Positions 8,295 to 16,816 of a stretch of 64,000 nucleotides of DNA are shown here, in pieces (position 1 is the stretch's first letter; each line of letters starts with the position of its first letter). The position numbers and the translations under genes were made by a program. The stretch is from assembly GCF_020164495.1 (NCBI RefSeq), contig NZ_JAIQYZ010000001.1:1116001-1180000 (forward strand), given 5' to 3'. Under the pieces are notes generated by a model that ran no database searches, had not been told where the DNA came from, and worked only from the letters and a program-made list of their open reading frames with translations. The stretch comes from Psychroflexus lacisalsi. Lineage in GTDB: Bacteria; Bacteroidota; Bacteroidia; Flavobacteriales; Flavobacteriaceae.

Positions 8295-9191
8295 ATGAAT
8301 GATTATAAACAGAAATTCTATAATTACATAATTCTCTTAACCCTTTTCGCAGTTGGCGCAACCGAAATCTTTTCACAAGACCTTCAGTATGTTATAGCCT
8401 TATTGGGAATCTTTAGCTTCGGTATTTTGCACGGTTCCAATGATCTTTTTGTGATAGAGAAATTAAACCAAAACGATAAACAAAAACAATTTTTGAAATC
8501 ACTCTTCATCTACTTAGCAGTAGTCTTAGCCTTTGTCGTGGTCTTTTATGTTGTTCCCTTATTTGCTTTAATTGCTTTTGTACTTATTAGTGGTTATCAT
8601 TTTGGAGAACAACATTTTCACGCTAAAATCTCCGATCAATCTTCGATTTTAGCGTCTTTTTTTTATTTATGTTACGGACTTTTAATTTTGTTCCTCCTTT
8701 TGTATTTAAACCTGGAAGAGGTAATTGTGATTATAAAAGACATGACTAGTTACACAGTACCTGATTCTCTATTCCTCATTGTATTAATAGCTTCATTTGT
8801 CTTAAGCCTAACCCTATTTTACTTTAACTCAGTAAATAATCCTGAGTTAAAATCCTCAGCCTTAGTCAATGTATTGTATTTGGTCATGTTTACAGTACTT
8901 TTTTATTTGAGCGACGTGGTGTGGGGATTTGCTGCATATTTTGTCCTTTGGCATAGTATTCCTTCACTAAAGGATCAAGTGAACTCACTTTACGGTAAAT
9001 TTCATTTTAAAAATTTCATGAAATACTTTAAAAAAGCATTTCCATACTGGCTTGCTTCAATTTTAGGTATGGTAGTAGTAGTTTGGTTATTTAAAGACAC
9101 CAAAAATTTTCTGTCCTTGCTTTTCGCTTTCATTGCCGCAATTACTTTTCCTCATGTATTTATTATGAGAAAATTATTTGATCGCCATTAG
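8295..9191 (+). CDS. blh: Blh, beta-carotene 15,15'-dioxygenase (Brp/Blh family)
   Basis: 298 residues, polytopic membrane enzyme that cleaves beta-carotene into two retinals for the adjacent rhodopsin. The His clusters that hold the catalytic iron are visible: GILHGSND near residue 45, SGYHFGEQHFH near 110, LWHSIP near 220 and FPHVF near 287. I use ATG 8295; a TTG nine bases upstream would overlap the -7 element. No carotenoid (crt) genes are in the window, so beta-carotene must be made elsewhere. The stop overlaps the stop of the convergent ABC ATPase gene by 4 bp. Confidence 0.93.
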   Translation: MNDYKQKFYNYIILLTLFAVGATEIFSQDLQYVIALLGIFSFGILHGSNDLFVIEKLNQNDKQKQFLKSLFIYLAVVLAFVVVFYVVPLFALIAFVLISGYHFGEQHFHAKISDQSSILASFFYLCYGLLILFLLLYLNLEEVIVIIKDMTSYTVPDSLFLIVLIASFVLSLTLFYFNSVNNPELKSSALVNVLYLVMFTVLFYLSDVVWGFAAYFVLWHSIPSLKDQVNSLYGKFHFKNFMKYFKKAFPYWLASILGMVVVVWLFKDTKNFLSLLFAFIAAITFPHVFIMRKLFDRH

Positions 9192-9997
9192 TCGTCTTGG
9201 ATTCTCATTCTAAAAGTTTTACTGACTTCATCAAAGACAATGAAATCAGCTGGGAATAAAGTTTTAAAAGCACCCTTTTGAATTAATTCTGAAGGAGTTC
9301 CAAAATCAACTTTTCCTTTATCGATTAGTATGATTTTATCACAAAGCTGAAGCGCCAAATTGATTTCGTGAGATGCAAAAAGAATGCTTTTTTGAGAGGT
9401 TTTCACTATGGTCTTAAGCAGTTGTAGGACATAGGCTTTATGAAACATATCGAGATGTGTGGTGGGTTCATCCATTAATATTAATGGTGTATCCTGAGCC
9501 AAAGCTCTCGCGATCAAGACTTTTTGAAATTGACCGTCACTTAAGGAATCGCACAATTTATCTTTCTTCTGAATTAAATCCACCTGACTTAATGCTTTAT
9601 TGACTTTTTCAACATCTATTTCGCTCAACTGTCCCATCCAATTGGTGTAAGGATGTCTTCCTAAAGCAACCAGCTCCATAACAGTCAGTTGTCTTGATAC
9701 TGGTTCATTGGTTAAAACGAGACTTAGATATGAGCCTAAATTTTTATCATGAAGCCCTGATAATAACTGATTATCAATTTTTACTTCTCCAGACAAGGCG
9801 GGAATTTGACCCGAAAGCGTCTTAAGCAAAGTCGACTTACCGGAACCGTTTATACCTATTAAAGCTACAAGCTCTCCTGTTTTGATTTCAAAATTAATCG
9901 CTTCAGCAACAGAAATTACGCTTCTTTTTTCTTTGTAACCAAGGTTTAAAGAAGAAGCTGAAAGCAAAATTTTACTTTGATTAAATTCAGAAGACAT
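9188..9997 (-). CDS. btuD: ABC transporter ATPase, probable cobalamin importer subunit BtuD
   Basis: 269 residues of the FecE/BtuD family. Walker A GINGSGKST at 48-56, signature LSDGQ at 152-156 (Asp replacing the common Gly), Walker B LILMDEP at 172-178. It should energise import through the permease encoded 1 bp upstream. Last gene of a btuF-btuC-btuD operon. B12 rather than siderophore is inferred from the neighbouring cobalamin riboswitch, btuB and BtuG-like gene; the ATPase itself cannot tell the substrate. Confidence 0.8.
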   Translation of the reverse strand: MSSEFNQSKILLSASSLNLGYKEKRSVISVAEAINFEIKTGELVALIGINGSGKSTLLKTLSGQIPALSGEVKIDNQLLSGLHDKNLGSYLSLVLTNEPVSRQLTVMELVALGRHPYTNWMGQLSEIDVEKVNKALSQVDLIQKKDKLCDSLSDGQFQKVLIARALAQDTPLILMDEPTTHLDMFHKAYVLQLLKTIVKTSQKSILFASHEINLALQLCDKIILIDKGKVDFGTPSELIQKGAFKTLFPADFIVFDEVSKTFRMRIQDD

Positions 9998-9998
9998 A

Positions 9999-11024
9999 TT
10001 AAAAATTCAGTTTTCGTTTTCTTAGTAACAGCCATATGACCACAGGAGCTCCGAATATGGAAGTGACAGCGTTTATTGGTAATGTACTCTCAGTTCCTGG
10101 TAGTTGAGCAATAATATCACACAGTAGCATCAATATTGCTCCCCCAAAAATGATACTTGGTAATAAAACTCTATGATCATTGGTGGGAACGAGTTGTCTT
10201 ACCAAATGCGGTACGGCCAAGCCAACAAAGGCTATTGGCCCAGCAAATGCAGTAGCACTTCCAGCTAAAATAGAGGTTGAAACTATAATTAAAATCCTGT
10301 TTTTTTTCAATTGAACTCCCATGCTTTTGGCGTAATTCTCACCGAGCAATAAAGCATTGAGATTTTTGAGACAAAAGACAGCAAAGCTTAATCCGATAAA
10401 CCAACAAAGGGATAAAATTCCAACTTCCTTCCAGGATAAATTACCTAAACTTCCAAAAGACCAGAATATATAAAGTTGAAGTTCATTGGAGCTGCTGAAA
10501 TATGCCAAAACACTCACTATTGCGGAGGTAAGGCTTGCTACCATCAATCCTATAATAAGTAAAGTCATTGTGTCTTTTACTCTTTGTGCAGTGGAGAGCA
10601 CAGCCAACATGACAAGTAGACTTCCGCCACTGGCCGATAGAATAATAGCCCATTTTGAATACAAAAACTCCCCTAAAAAACCTGATAATAAACTTGCGCC
10701 CATGATCAAAAAAGCCACGCCTAAGCTTGCACCACTACTCAATCCAAGTACATAAGGTCCAGCCAATGGATTTCTAAATAGAGTTTGCATCAAGAGACCG
10801 CTCACAGAGAGACCAGAACCAATTAGGATGGCGGTTATAGTTTTTGGGAGTCGATAATTTACAATGATATATTCCCAGGTTGAGTTCTCGATCGATAAAC
10901 CAAACAAGCTTTTAAAGATATCCTCAAAAGGAATTGATACCGACCCTAAAGATAGACTCATAACGACCCCGACGAGCAACACGATAAATAAAAGGAAATG
11001 GTTTATAAAGGATTTACTCAACAC
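9999..11024 (-). CDS. btuC: FecCD/BtuC-family ABC transporter permease
   Basis: 341 residues, about ten transmembrane helices, BtuC/FecCD family of the inner-membrane permeases for B12, haem or siderophores. Family motifs present: GAxLSVSGLLMQTLFRNPLA-like segment near residue 75, GLSSGAS near 95, FVGLAVPHLVR near 270 and the late LPI(N)AVTSIFGAPV near 320. Its start overlaps the end of the binding-protein gene by 11 bp, so the two are translationally linked. B12 specificity is inferred from context. Confidence 0.82.
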   Translation of the reverse strand: MLSKSFINHFLLFIVLLVGVVMSLSLGSVSIPFEDIFKSLFGLSIENSTWEYIIVNYRLPKTITAILIGSGLSVSGLLMQTLFRNPLAGPYVLGLSSGASLGVAFLIMGASLLSGFLGEFLYSKWAIILSASGGSLLVMLAVLSTAQRVKDTMTLLIIGLMVASLTSAIVSVLAYFSSSNELQLYIFWSFGSLGNLSWKEVGILSLCWFIGLSFAVFCLKNLNALLLGENYAKSMGVQLKKNRILIIVSTSILAGSATAFAGPIAFVGLAVPHLVRQLVPTNDHRVLLPSIIFGGAILMLLCDIIAQLPGTESTLPINAVTSIFGAPVVIWLLLRKRKLNF

Positions 11025-12150
11025 TCAAGGGCTTAAAAAAAGTGAATTCTTCATTTTCTAAAAGTTCCGGATGGAAAATTTTCACTAAATCCTTTAGGAT
11101 TAAATCTGGTCGGTTTGGGCCTAATTCATAAAATAAAACACCACCAGTCTCTCCAGTTATTCTGGCCATCGTATATATATTCTTTTCTTGAAAAGCCTCA
11201 AATTCCTGATAGTGAATATTGCTTTCTAAAAGCTGAGGGTAGGAAGTAAACTGACCTGGAGATATCCAGAATTCTGCATTTTGAGCATCTTGCAAAACGG
11301 TTTCAAAAGAGTAAGCAGCACTTCCTTTCCCTTCGGTATTTTTGTAGATATAATTTGCATTAGCATCTTTAAAGAATTGTGCCTGCCAGCTTGTGCCATA
11401 AGGCAGATACCAGCGATCTTGGTGCATAGCACCAGAAATAACCGTAGGTTGGTCTGAGATTTTAGAAGCTATTTTTTTTACTGAATTGTAAGTGGATTCT
11501 ACCTGATTAAAAGATTGAATTGAAGCCTCCAACTCACCTAAAAAGACACCAAAAAATTTGATCCACTCAGCTTTGCCTAAAGCATCATTTTCCAGCCAAT
11601 CTCCATTGTAAACAACAGGTATTCCTGAATTTTGTATCTGGTTCAAAGTTTTATTTTGTCCTTCAACAGCAAAACTGAATACCACATCAGGTTGGACCGA
11701 AAGTAGAACTTCAGTATTGAGGGATTCATTTTTCCCCAACTCTTTTATATTCCCATCATTAATCATTACTCTAGCTTCTTTTGAAGAGATATAGTCGAGG
11801 TTTGGAAAACCGACTAATTGATCTAATTTGTCTAAAGTTATCAATGAAGGAATGTGAGTTGTAGAGGTAGTCACTAGACTTTTTATGGGTAATTGGATCA
11901 AAACATCGTAAGTAATGTTATCAGGAATTTCACCATTTTCATTAATCAATAGGTATACTATATCCTTTTTAGCATTTTGCCAAGGGGAGTGAACCGTCAC
12001 CTTAGCGAATTCAGGATACTCGTGGATTTCAAATCCATTGGCATATTCTATTTCAACTTCAGTGTAGTTTTGATTGTCATTAGATGATTCATCTACTTTT
12101 TTACACGCAAAAAAACATGAAATGATAATAAAAACTAGTAATGGCTTCAT
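11014..12150 (-). CDS. btuF: Lipoprotein ABC substrate-binding protein, probable BtuF
   Basis: 378 residues. A lipoprotein signal peptide ends in FFAC (C16), so the protein is membrane-anchored, presumably on the periplasmic side. The rest is a two-lobed class III binding protein: an N-lobe segment around LDQLVGFPNLDYIS, NESLNTEVLLSVQPDVVFS near 150-190, and a long linking helix. First gene of the operon delivering ligand to BtuC/D. Divergent from btuB, from which it is separated by a 358-bp region holding the B12 riboswitch. The riboswitch lies on the other strand and does not precede this gene. Confidence 0.8.
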   Translation of the reverse strand: MKPLLVFIIISCFFACKKVDESSNDNQNYTEVEIEYANGFEIHEYPEFAKVTVHSPWQNAKKDIVYLLINENGEIPDNITYDVLIQLPIKSLVTTSTTHIPSLITLDKLDQLVGFPNLDYISSKEARVMINDGNIKELGKNESLNTEVLLSVQPDVVFSFAVEGQNKTLNQIQNSGIPVVYNGDWLENDALGKAEWIKFFGVFLGELEASIQSFNQVESTYNSVKKIASKISDQPTVISGAMHQDRWYLPYGTSWQAQFFKDANANYIYKNTEGKGSAAYSFETVLQDAQNAEFWISPGQFTSYPQLLESNIHYQEFEAFQEKNIYTMARITGETGGVLFYELGPNRPDLILKDLVKIFHPELLENEEFTFFKPLSVE

Positions 12151-12167
12151 TCGATTTAATGTTTTGA

Positions 12168-12175
12168 CAAAAGTA
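12168..12175 (-). promoter_or_regulatory. Putative -7 element of the btuFCD operon
   Basis: TACTTTTG on the minus strand matches TAnnTTTG and is 17 bp upstream of the btuF ATG. The predicted leader is about 10 nt, too short to carry a riboswitch, so btuFCD seems not to be under direct riboswitch control. Confidence 0.5.
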
Positions 12176-12262
12176 TGATTATTTATTCTGAATCTAATCC
12201 ATCAAAATTTTAAGCATTTAAAAATTCTAGCTACAAAATGAAGGCTTTCTTTAAGAAATGTA

Positions 12263-12270
12263 TACTTTTG
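12263..12270 (+). promoter_or_regulatory. Putative -7 element of the btuB promoter
   Basis: TACTTTTG, identical to the element on the opposite strand in front of btuF. It predicts transcription starting near 12276, just before the first conserved riboswitch bases, which supports it. Confidence 0.55.
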
Positions 12271-12280
12271 CATTGCATTT

Positions 12281-12508
12281 TGGTTCTCAAAGGTTATTTT
12301 AACTTTTGAAGATTAAAAGGGAATTCCGTTAAAATCGGAAGCTGTTCCCGCAACTGTAAGCTTAGTACACAATAGATGTACGCTTTATTCCTCAACTTCG
12401 TACCCACTGTTCTTCGGAATGGGAAGGTTGAATAAAGACGCAAGCCAGGAGACCTGCCTCGATGCTTAATTTAAAACGAAGACTTTCGGGATAAAAGTCA
12501 AGTGGTGT
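12281..12508 (+). ncRNA. Cobalamin (adenosylcobalamin) riboswitch
   Basis: The conserved B12 riboswitch core is clear: a GGGAA segment, then GAAGCTGTTCCCGCAACTGT around 12340-12358, a long variable hairpin (12361-12440), and the B12 box GCCAGGAGACCTGCC at 12444-12458. The 3' part includes GACTTT-CGGGAT-AAAAGTC, an expression-platform hairpin that ends just before the btuB start at 12509. Binding of B12 would be expected to block translation or extension and so shut off btuB and the propeller lipoprotein gene. Confidence 0.95.
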
Positions 12509-14344
12509 ATGAAGTACTCAATAATTTACAGTGCCTTGGCGTGTTTAATAACAACGCTATGTTACTCACAGTTGGATTCCATTCAGAAATTGGATGAAGT
12601 GTTTGTAGTTGACCGTCAAATCAAAAGGTTTTCTACAGGACAAGTCTTGCAATCCATTTCCAGCAGAGCTCTGCAGGAAACTCCAGGCTTGCTGACTGAT
12701 GTTTTGCAGGAAAATACGCCTATTTTCTTTAAGCAAAACGGCTATGGTATGGTTTCGTCGCCTAGTTTTAGAGGGACAACTGCCCAACAAACTGCCGTGG
12801 TTTGGAATGGATTTAATATCAATTCACAGTTCAACGGACAAACTGATTTCAATACCCTGTTGGTCGATGGATTTGATGAACTCTCCGTAAGACCAGGTGG
12901 TGGAAGTGTAATCTATGGAACAGGAGCTATTGGAGGGAGTATTCATTTAAAAAATGAATTAAAATTTAATGGTGAAACCAATGTAAACTTAAGTGCCAGA
13001 GCTGGAAGTTTTTCAACCTTTCAGAATTTATTAAAAGCTTCAACGTCTAGTGATAACTGGAGTTTATCGGTTGCTTTGTCCAGAATCTCTTCTGAAAATA
13101 ATTACGACTGGCCTGAAACTGATCGACAAAATATTAATGGGCAGTTTGAACATTATAATGCCAACTTAAGTTTATCTCGAAAATTAGACCAAAACAATCG
13201 AATTACTTACCATGGGATGTATTTTAATGGAGACAGAAATTTTTCTTTGGTCTTCCGATCGGATACTCCTTCCAACTATGCAAATGAAGATCATCGACAC
13301 ATGTTGGAGTGGGAGAGTCGATTTTCTGAAGTGAAATCAGTTTTCAAACTCGCGTATTTTGATGAGTTTTCCGAATATACTGCTAACGTGAATACTCCCA
13401 GACCAACCGGAGCTACCGCTCAAAAAGCTCTTGCCCGGTATAGCTTGTTTTATACCTACAACAATTTTGATTTTAATGTGTTGAGTGAGTATAATTATAG
13501 TACTGCAGATGGAGATAATGTGCTTTCAGAAAGCAGGACGATTGCCAGCTTTGCATTTTTAAGCAAATACCATTGGGATGATCTTACTGCAGAACTTAGC
13601 GTTCGACAGGAATATTCTGATGTCTATGACAGCCCATTTTTATTTAGTTCTGGCCTCAATTATGAATTTTCAAATCATGTGGCGGCAAAAGTAAACGTAT
13701 CCAAAAACTTTAGAATACCCACTTTCAATGATTTATACTGGGAGGGTAGTGGGAGAACGGATTTGTTGCCAGAAACCTCCAATCAAGCAGAAGCTTCACT
13801 AATTTTTTCGGACACCAAAGAAAAATATCAGTTATCCTTTACGGGATATTACAATGACATTACCAATTTGATTCGTTGGATTCCAAATACAGAAAACATC
13901 TGGCAACCCGAAAATGTCGATGAAGTCGAGACCTATGGATTGGAAGCGAATTTCAGAAGTCAGCTTCAGTATGGTGAGCATAAGTTGAGAATTAATTCCT
14001 TGTATGCGTATACCATTTCTGAGAACAAACAGACAGGCTTTCAACTGACGTATGTACCTAAGCACCAGTTTAAAAATAATCTAACTTACGAATTCGGTCG
14101 ATTTTCAACTAAAGTTCAAAATTTATATAACGGCGAAGTTTTTACCAGAGCAAATAATAGTGAAGGTGATATTTTGGAAGATTATATGCTTTGGAACGCC
14201 AGCGTTTCTTACTTATTCCCTGAATTACTAGATTTAAAATTATCATTTCAAGTGAGGAACATATCAGATACACCTTATCAAACTGTAGAAAACAGACCCT
14301 TGCCGGGAAGGCATTTTTTTATACAAACACAACTTAATTTTTAA
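12509..14344 (+). CDS. btuB: BtuB-type TonB-dependent outer-membrane cobalamin receptor
   Basis: 611 residues. Signal peptide (about 1-20), a TonB-box-like LDEVFVV near 28-34, a plug domain (FRGTTAQQTAVVWNG and LSVRPGGGSVIYGTGAIGG), then a 22-strand-type barrel ending in the usual aromatic C-terminal strand (HFFIQTQLNF). The short length without an N-terminal carboxypeptidase-like extension matches BtuB rather than SusC proteins. The start codon lies immediately behind the B12 riboswitch, which makes cobalamin the likely ligand. The BtuG-like gene follows after 12 bp. Confidence 0.92.
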   Translation: MKYSIIYSALACLITTLCYSQLDSIQKLDEVFVVDRQIKRFSTGQVLQSISSRALQETPGLLTDVLQENTPIFFKQNGYGMVSSPSFRGTTAQQTAVVWNGFNINSQFNGQTDFNTLLVDGFDELSVRPGGGSVIYGTGAIGGSIHLKNELKFNGETNVNLSARAGSFSTFQNLLKASTSSDNWSLSVALSRISSENNYDWPETDRQNINGQFEHYNANLSLSRKLDQNNRITYHGMYFNGDRNFSLVFRSDTPSNYANEDHRHMLEWESRFSEVKSVFKLAYFDEFSEYTANVNTPRPTGATAQKALARYSLFYTYNNFDFNVLSEYNYSTADGDNVLSESRTIASFAFLSKYHWDDLTAELSVRQEYSDVYDSPFLFSSGLNYEFSNHVAAKVNVSKNFRIPTFNDLYWEGSGRTDLLPETSNQAEASLIFSDTKEKYQLSFTGYYNDITNLIRWIPNTENIWQPENVDEVETYGLEANFRSQLQYGEHKLRINSLYAYTISENKQTGFQLTYVPKHQFKNNLTYEFGRFSTKVQNLYNGEVFTRANNSEGDILEDYMLWNASVSYLFPELLDLKLSFQVRNISDTPYQTVENRPLPGRHFFIQTQLNF

Positions 14345-14356
14345 AATTTAGATTAC

Positions 14357-15409
14357 ATGAAACAGTATTCAAACTTATTTTTATTGCTCTTATCTATCCT
14401 CATCTTATCCTGTAACAGTGATGACGACAACAATGAGCCTTTTATTCCGGATGGAGATTATTTTGATGGAACGCTTATTTTAAATGAAGGAGGGTTCTCA
14501 GGGAGCTCTTCGGTTTCTTTTATTTCGAATGACCTCAGTGAAGTAGAAAATTCTATTTTCGAGAATACTAATGCCGATCAAAATGTTGGGTTATTTCCTC
14601 AATCTATATTTTTTGATGGTGATAGAGCTTTTATCATCTCCAATGGTTCAAATAAAATTAGTGTAGTCAATCGATTTACTTTTGAATTGTTAGAAACTAT
14701 AGATGACGACTTAAATGTCCCACGGTATGGAACTGTTCTTAATGGGAAAGTTTATGTCACAAATCAGGCTGCTTTTGATTCAGATCAAGATGATTTTGTA
14801 GCAGTTATTGACCTTGAAACTCTGCAAGTAGAAGAAACGGTCTTAGTAGGAGCTGTAGCAAACCATATAGTAAATACAAATGGAAATGTTTATATACAAA
14901 ATCCTTCCCTCTTTGGTAGTGAAAATCCAGTTAATAGTATTTCTGTTTTTAATCCTTCAAGCAATAGCATTGACGACGTAATACAGGTAGGTGATGATTT
15001 AAATTCTTTAAAAGCTTTCAATAATAAAATTTATGCTCTAGATGATGATGGTGTGAAAATCATAAATACAGCAAATTTTAGTATTGAAACAAGAATTAAT
15101 AAACCTGAAAATTTGATATCTCTCAATAATTTAAGGATTGAAAGCGGACAGATGTATTACACCTCTGGAACAGCAGTTTATTCTTCTTCTCTTTCTTCAA
15201 CTGAATTATCATCAGAAGTCATTTTTGATTATGAAAGTGAATTTGCTAATGGAACACTTTATGGATTTGATATTCATGATGGTCAATTTTATTTGGCAGA
15301 TGCTGCTGACTTTGCCTCTAACGGTACAGTTTTTATTTATTCTTCTTCCGGAGATTTATTAGCCGATTTTACAGTTGGTTTGGCTCCGAACAGTTTTTAT
15401 TTTCAGTAA
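14357..15409 (+). CDS. BtuG-like surface lipoprotein, beta-propeller cobalamin-binding candidate
   Basis: 350 residues. The lipoprotein signal ends LSC (C19), followed at once by SDDDNN, an acidic patch typical of the Bacteroidota surface-export signal. The body is a YncE-like seven-bladed propeller with recurring VxNRFTFELLETI, VIDLETLQVEETV, ISVFNPSSNSID and IINTANFSIE repeats. Bacteroides BtuG is such a propeller and forms a lid on BtuB with extremely tight B12 binding. Position 12 bp behind btuB under the same riboswitch supports the same role here. The assignment rests on fold and context. Confidence 0.8.
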   Translation: MKQYSNLFLLLLSILILSCNSDDDNNEPFIPDGDYFDGTLILNEGGFSGSSSVSFISNDLSEVENSIFENTNADQNVGLFPQSIFFDGDRAFIISNGSNKISVVNRFTFELLETIDDDLNVPRYGTVLNGKVYVTNQAAFDSDQDDFVAVIDLETLQVEETVLVGAVANHIVNTNGNVYIQNPSLFGSENPVNSISVFNPSSNSIDDVIQVGDDLNSLKAFNNKIYALDDDGVKIINTANFSIETRINKPENLISLNNLRIESGQMYYTSGTAVYSSSLSSTELSSEVIFDYESEFANGTLYGFDIHDGQFYLADAADFASNGTVFIYSSSGDLLADFTVGLAPNSFYFQ

Positions 15410-15430
15410 TTCTTTATCCTCTCTTTATTA

Positions 15431-15460
15431 ACAGCTTTATACAGAAATGTATAAAGCTGT
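15431..15460 (+). terminator. Terminator of the btuB operon
   Basis: ACAGCTTTATA and its complement TATAAAGCTGT around an 8-nt loop, followed by TTTCATTT, 21 bp after the lipoprotein stop. Confidence 0.75.
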
Positions 15461-15529
15461 TTTCATTTAGAATGTATTCTATTAACATAAAATTTGTAAT
15501 TTCGAATTTGTTACCTCCAACTCTCAAAC

Positions 15530-16816
15530 TTGCTAAAACGACTAAAAACGCTGTTACAACAATCCACTTTTTTGAAAGTAAGTTCTTTCAACAGTTTTTC
15601 AGTGGTTTTAAAGATGATTACTGGTTTAGGAGTATCAAAGCTTACAGCTATTTATTTAGGACCACAGGGACTTGCTCTGATAGGAAACTTAAGAAATGGT
15701 CTAGAATTATTTCATAAATTTTCAAGCGGTGGTTTAGCCAATGCAGTTGTGAAATATTCTGCAGAAAACAAATCCAACCCTAAAGCATTTTCTTCGTTCA
15801 TGTCAACATTAATTTGGTTTGGATTAATTGCTTGTATAATAACTATGAGCATTATTTTTTTCTTTTCTGAATTTATTAATGAGTTCATTTTTGATTCAAG
15901 AGATTTTGTTTTCATTATTCGTGTTATGGCTCTTGTTTTGCCTTTACATGTAATGAATATTTATCTAATTTCATTTTTGAAAGGCTTTAGCGAGTTCAAT
16001 AAAGTGATCAAAATTAATATTGCCTCTCATATCTTAAATCTTTTACTTTTTGGAATTTTAATTTTTATAATAGATTTAAAAGGAGCTTTATTGGCTGTAG
16101 TTTTGGTTCCTTCGGTAATGCTTCTTTTTACATTGTATCATACAAAAATTCACTTTGGAACACTTTCATCATTTTCTTTAAGTGAATTTTCATCTCCAAT
16201 GCTTAAAAATTTAAGTCAATTTGCATTTATGTATTTAATTTCTGGTGTGAGTTTTCCTTTGGTATTCTTAGGAATTAGAAATTTTTTGATAAATAACATA
16301 GGAGAAGTAGGTGCTGGCTACTGGGAGTCTACAATACGAATTTCAAATTATTACTTATTATTTGTATTATCATTATTGAACTTATATATATTGCCAAAAT
16401 TGGCAGAAGCCCAAACTAAATTGCAGTTTAGAGAAATCATTTTATCTTTTTATAAACAGATATTGCCTTTTTTTATATTGGGATTGGTCTTGGTATATTT
16501 ACTTAGAGATTGGATTGTGCGACTTATTTTTTCAGAAGAATTTTTGCCAGCTACAGACTTGTTTTTTTGGCAAATGCTAGGCGACTTTTTTCGAGTATTA
16601 GCCTTAGTCATGGTCTATCAGTTTCATGCTAAAAAAATGATGTGGCACTATATTTTAACCGATTTGTTTTTAGCTTTAGGCTTATATTTTTCAGCATTAT
16701 TTTTAATTCCTAAAGTCGGATTGGAGGGCGTAGTGATAGGACACGCACTTACTTACTTCTTATACTTTATTTTAATTTTAACCGTTTTTAGAAAGGCTTT
16801 GATAATGGAAAAGTAA
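15530..16816 (+). CDS. Wzx-type O-antigen/polysaccharide flippase
   Basis: 428 residues, about twelve transmembrane helices, polysaccharide-transport (MATE/Wzx) superfamily. It should flip lipid-linked oligosaccharides across the inner membrane. The hallmark N-terminus, KVSSFNSFSVVLKMITG and IYLGPQGLALIGNLRN, is complete only if translation starts at the TTG at 15530. There is no ATG upstream before the in-frame stop at 15497, and the first ATG lies inside helix 1. First gene of a tightly packed rightward operon; its stop overlaps the next start (TAATG). Confidence 0.88.
   Translation: MLKRLKTLLQQSTFLKVSSFNSFSVVLKMITGLGVSKLTAIYLGPQGLALIGNLRNGLELFHKFSSGGLANAVVKYSAENKSNPKAFSSFMSTLIWFGLIACIITMSIIFFFSEFINEFIFDSRDFVFIIRVMALVLPLHVMNIYLISFLKGFSEFNKVIKINIASHILNLLLFGILIFIIDLKGALLAVVLVPSVMLLFTLYHTKIHFGTLSSFSLSEFSSPMLKNLSQFAFMYLISGVSFPLVFLGIRNFLINNIGEVGAGYWESTIRISNYYLLFVLSLLNLYILPKLAEAQTKLQFREIILSFYKQILPFFILGLVLVYLLRDWIVRLIFSEEFLPATDLFFWQMLGDFFRVLALVMVYQFHAKKMMWHYILTDLFLALGLYFSALFLIPKVGLEGVVIGHALTYFLYFILILTVFRKALIMEK

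Noticed and set aside
12341-12440. Long hairpin in the btuB leader as a separate terminator
   Set aside because: It sits between the conserved core and the B12 box, where cobalamin riboswitches carry a variable stem, and no T-run follows.
15472-15717. 81-residue ORF overlapping the flippase start
   Set aside because: Different frame from the flippase, no family features; the flippase N-terminus beginning at TTG 15530 explains the region.
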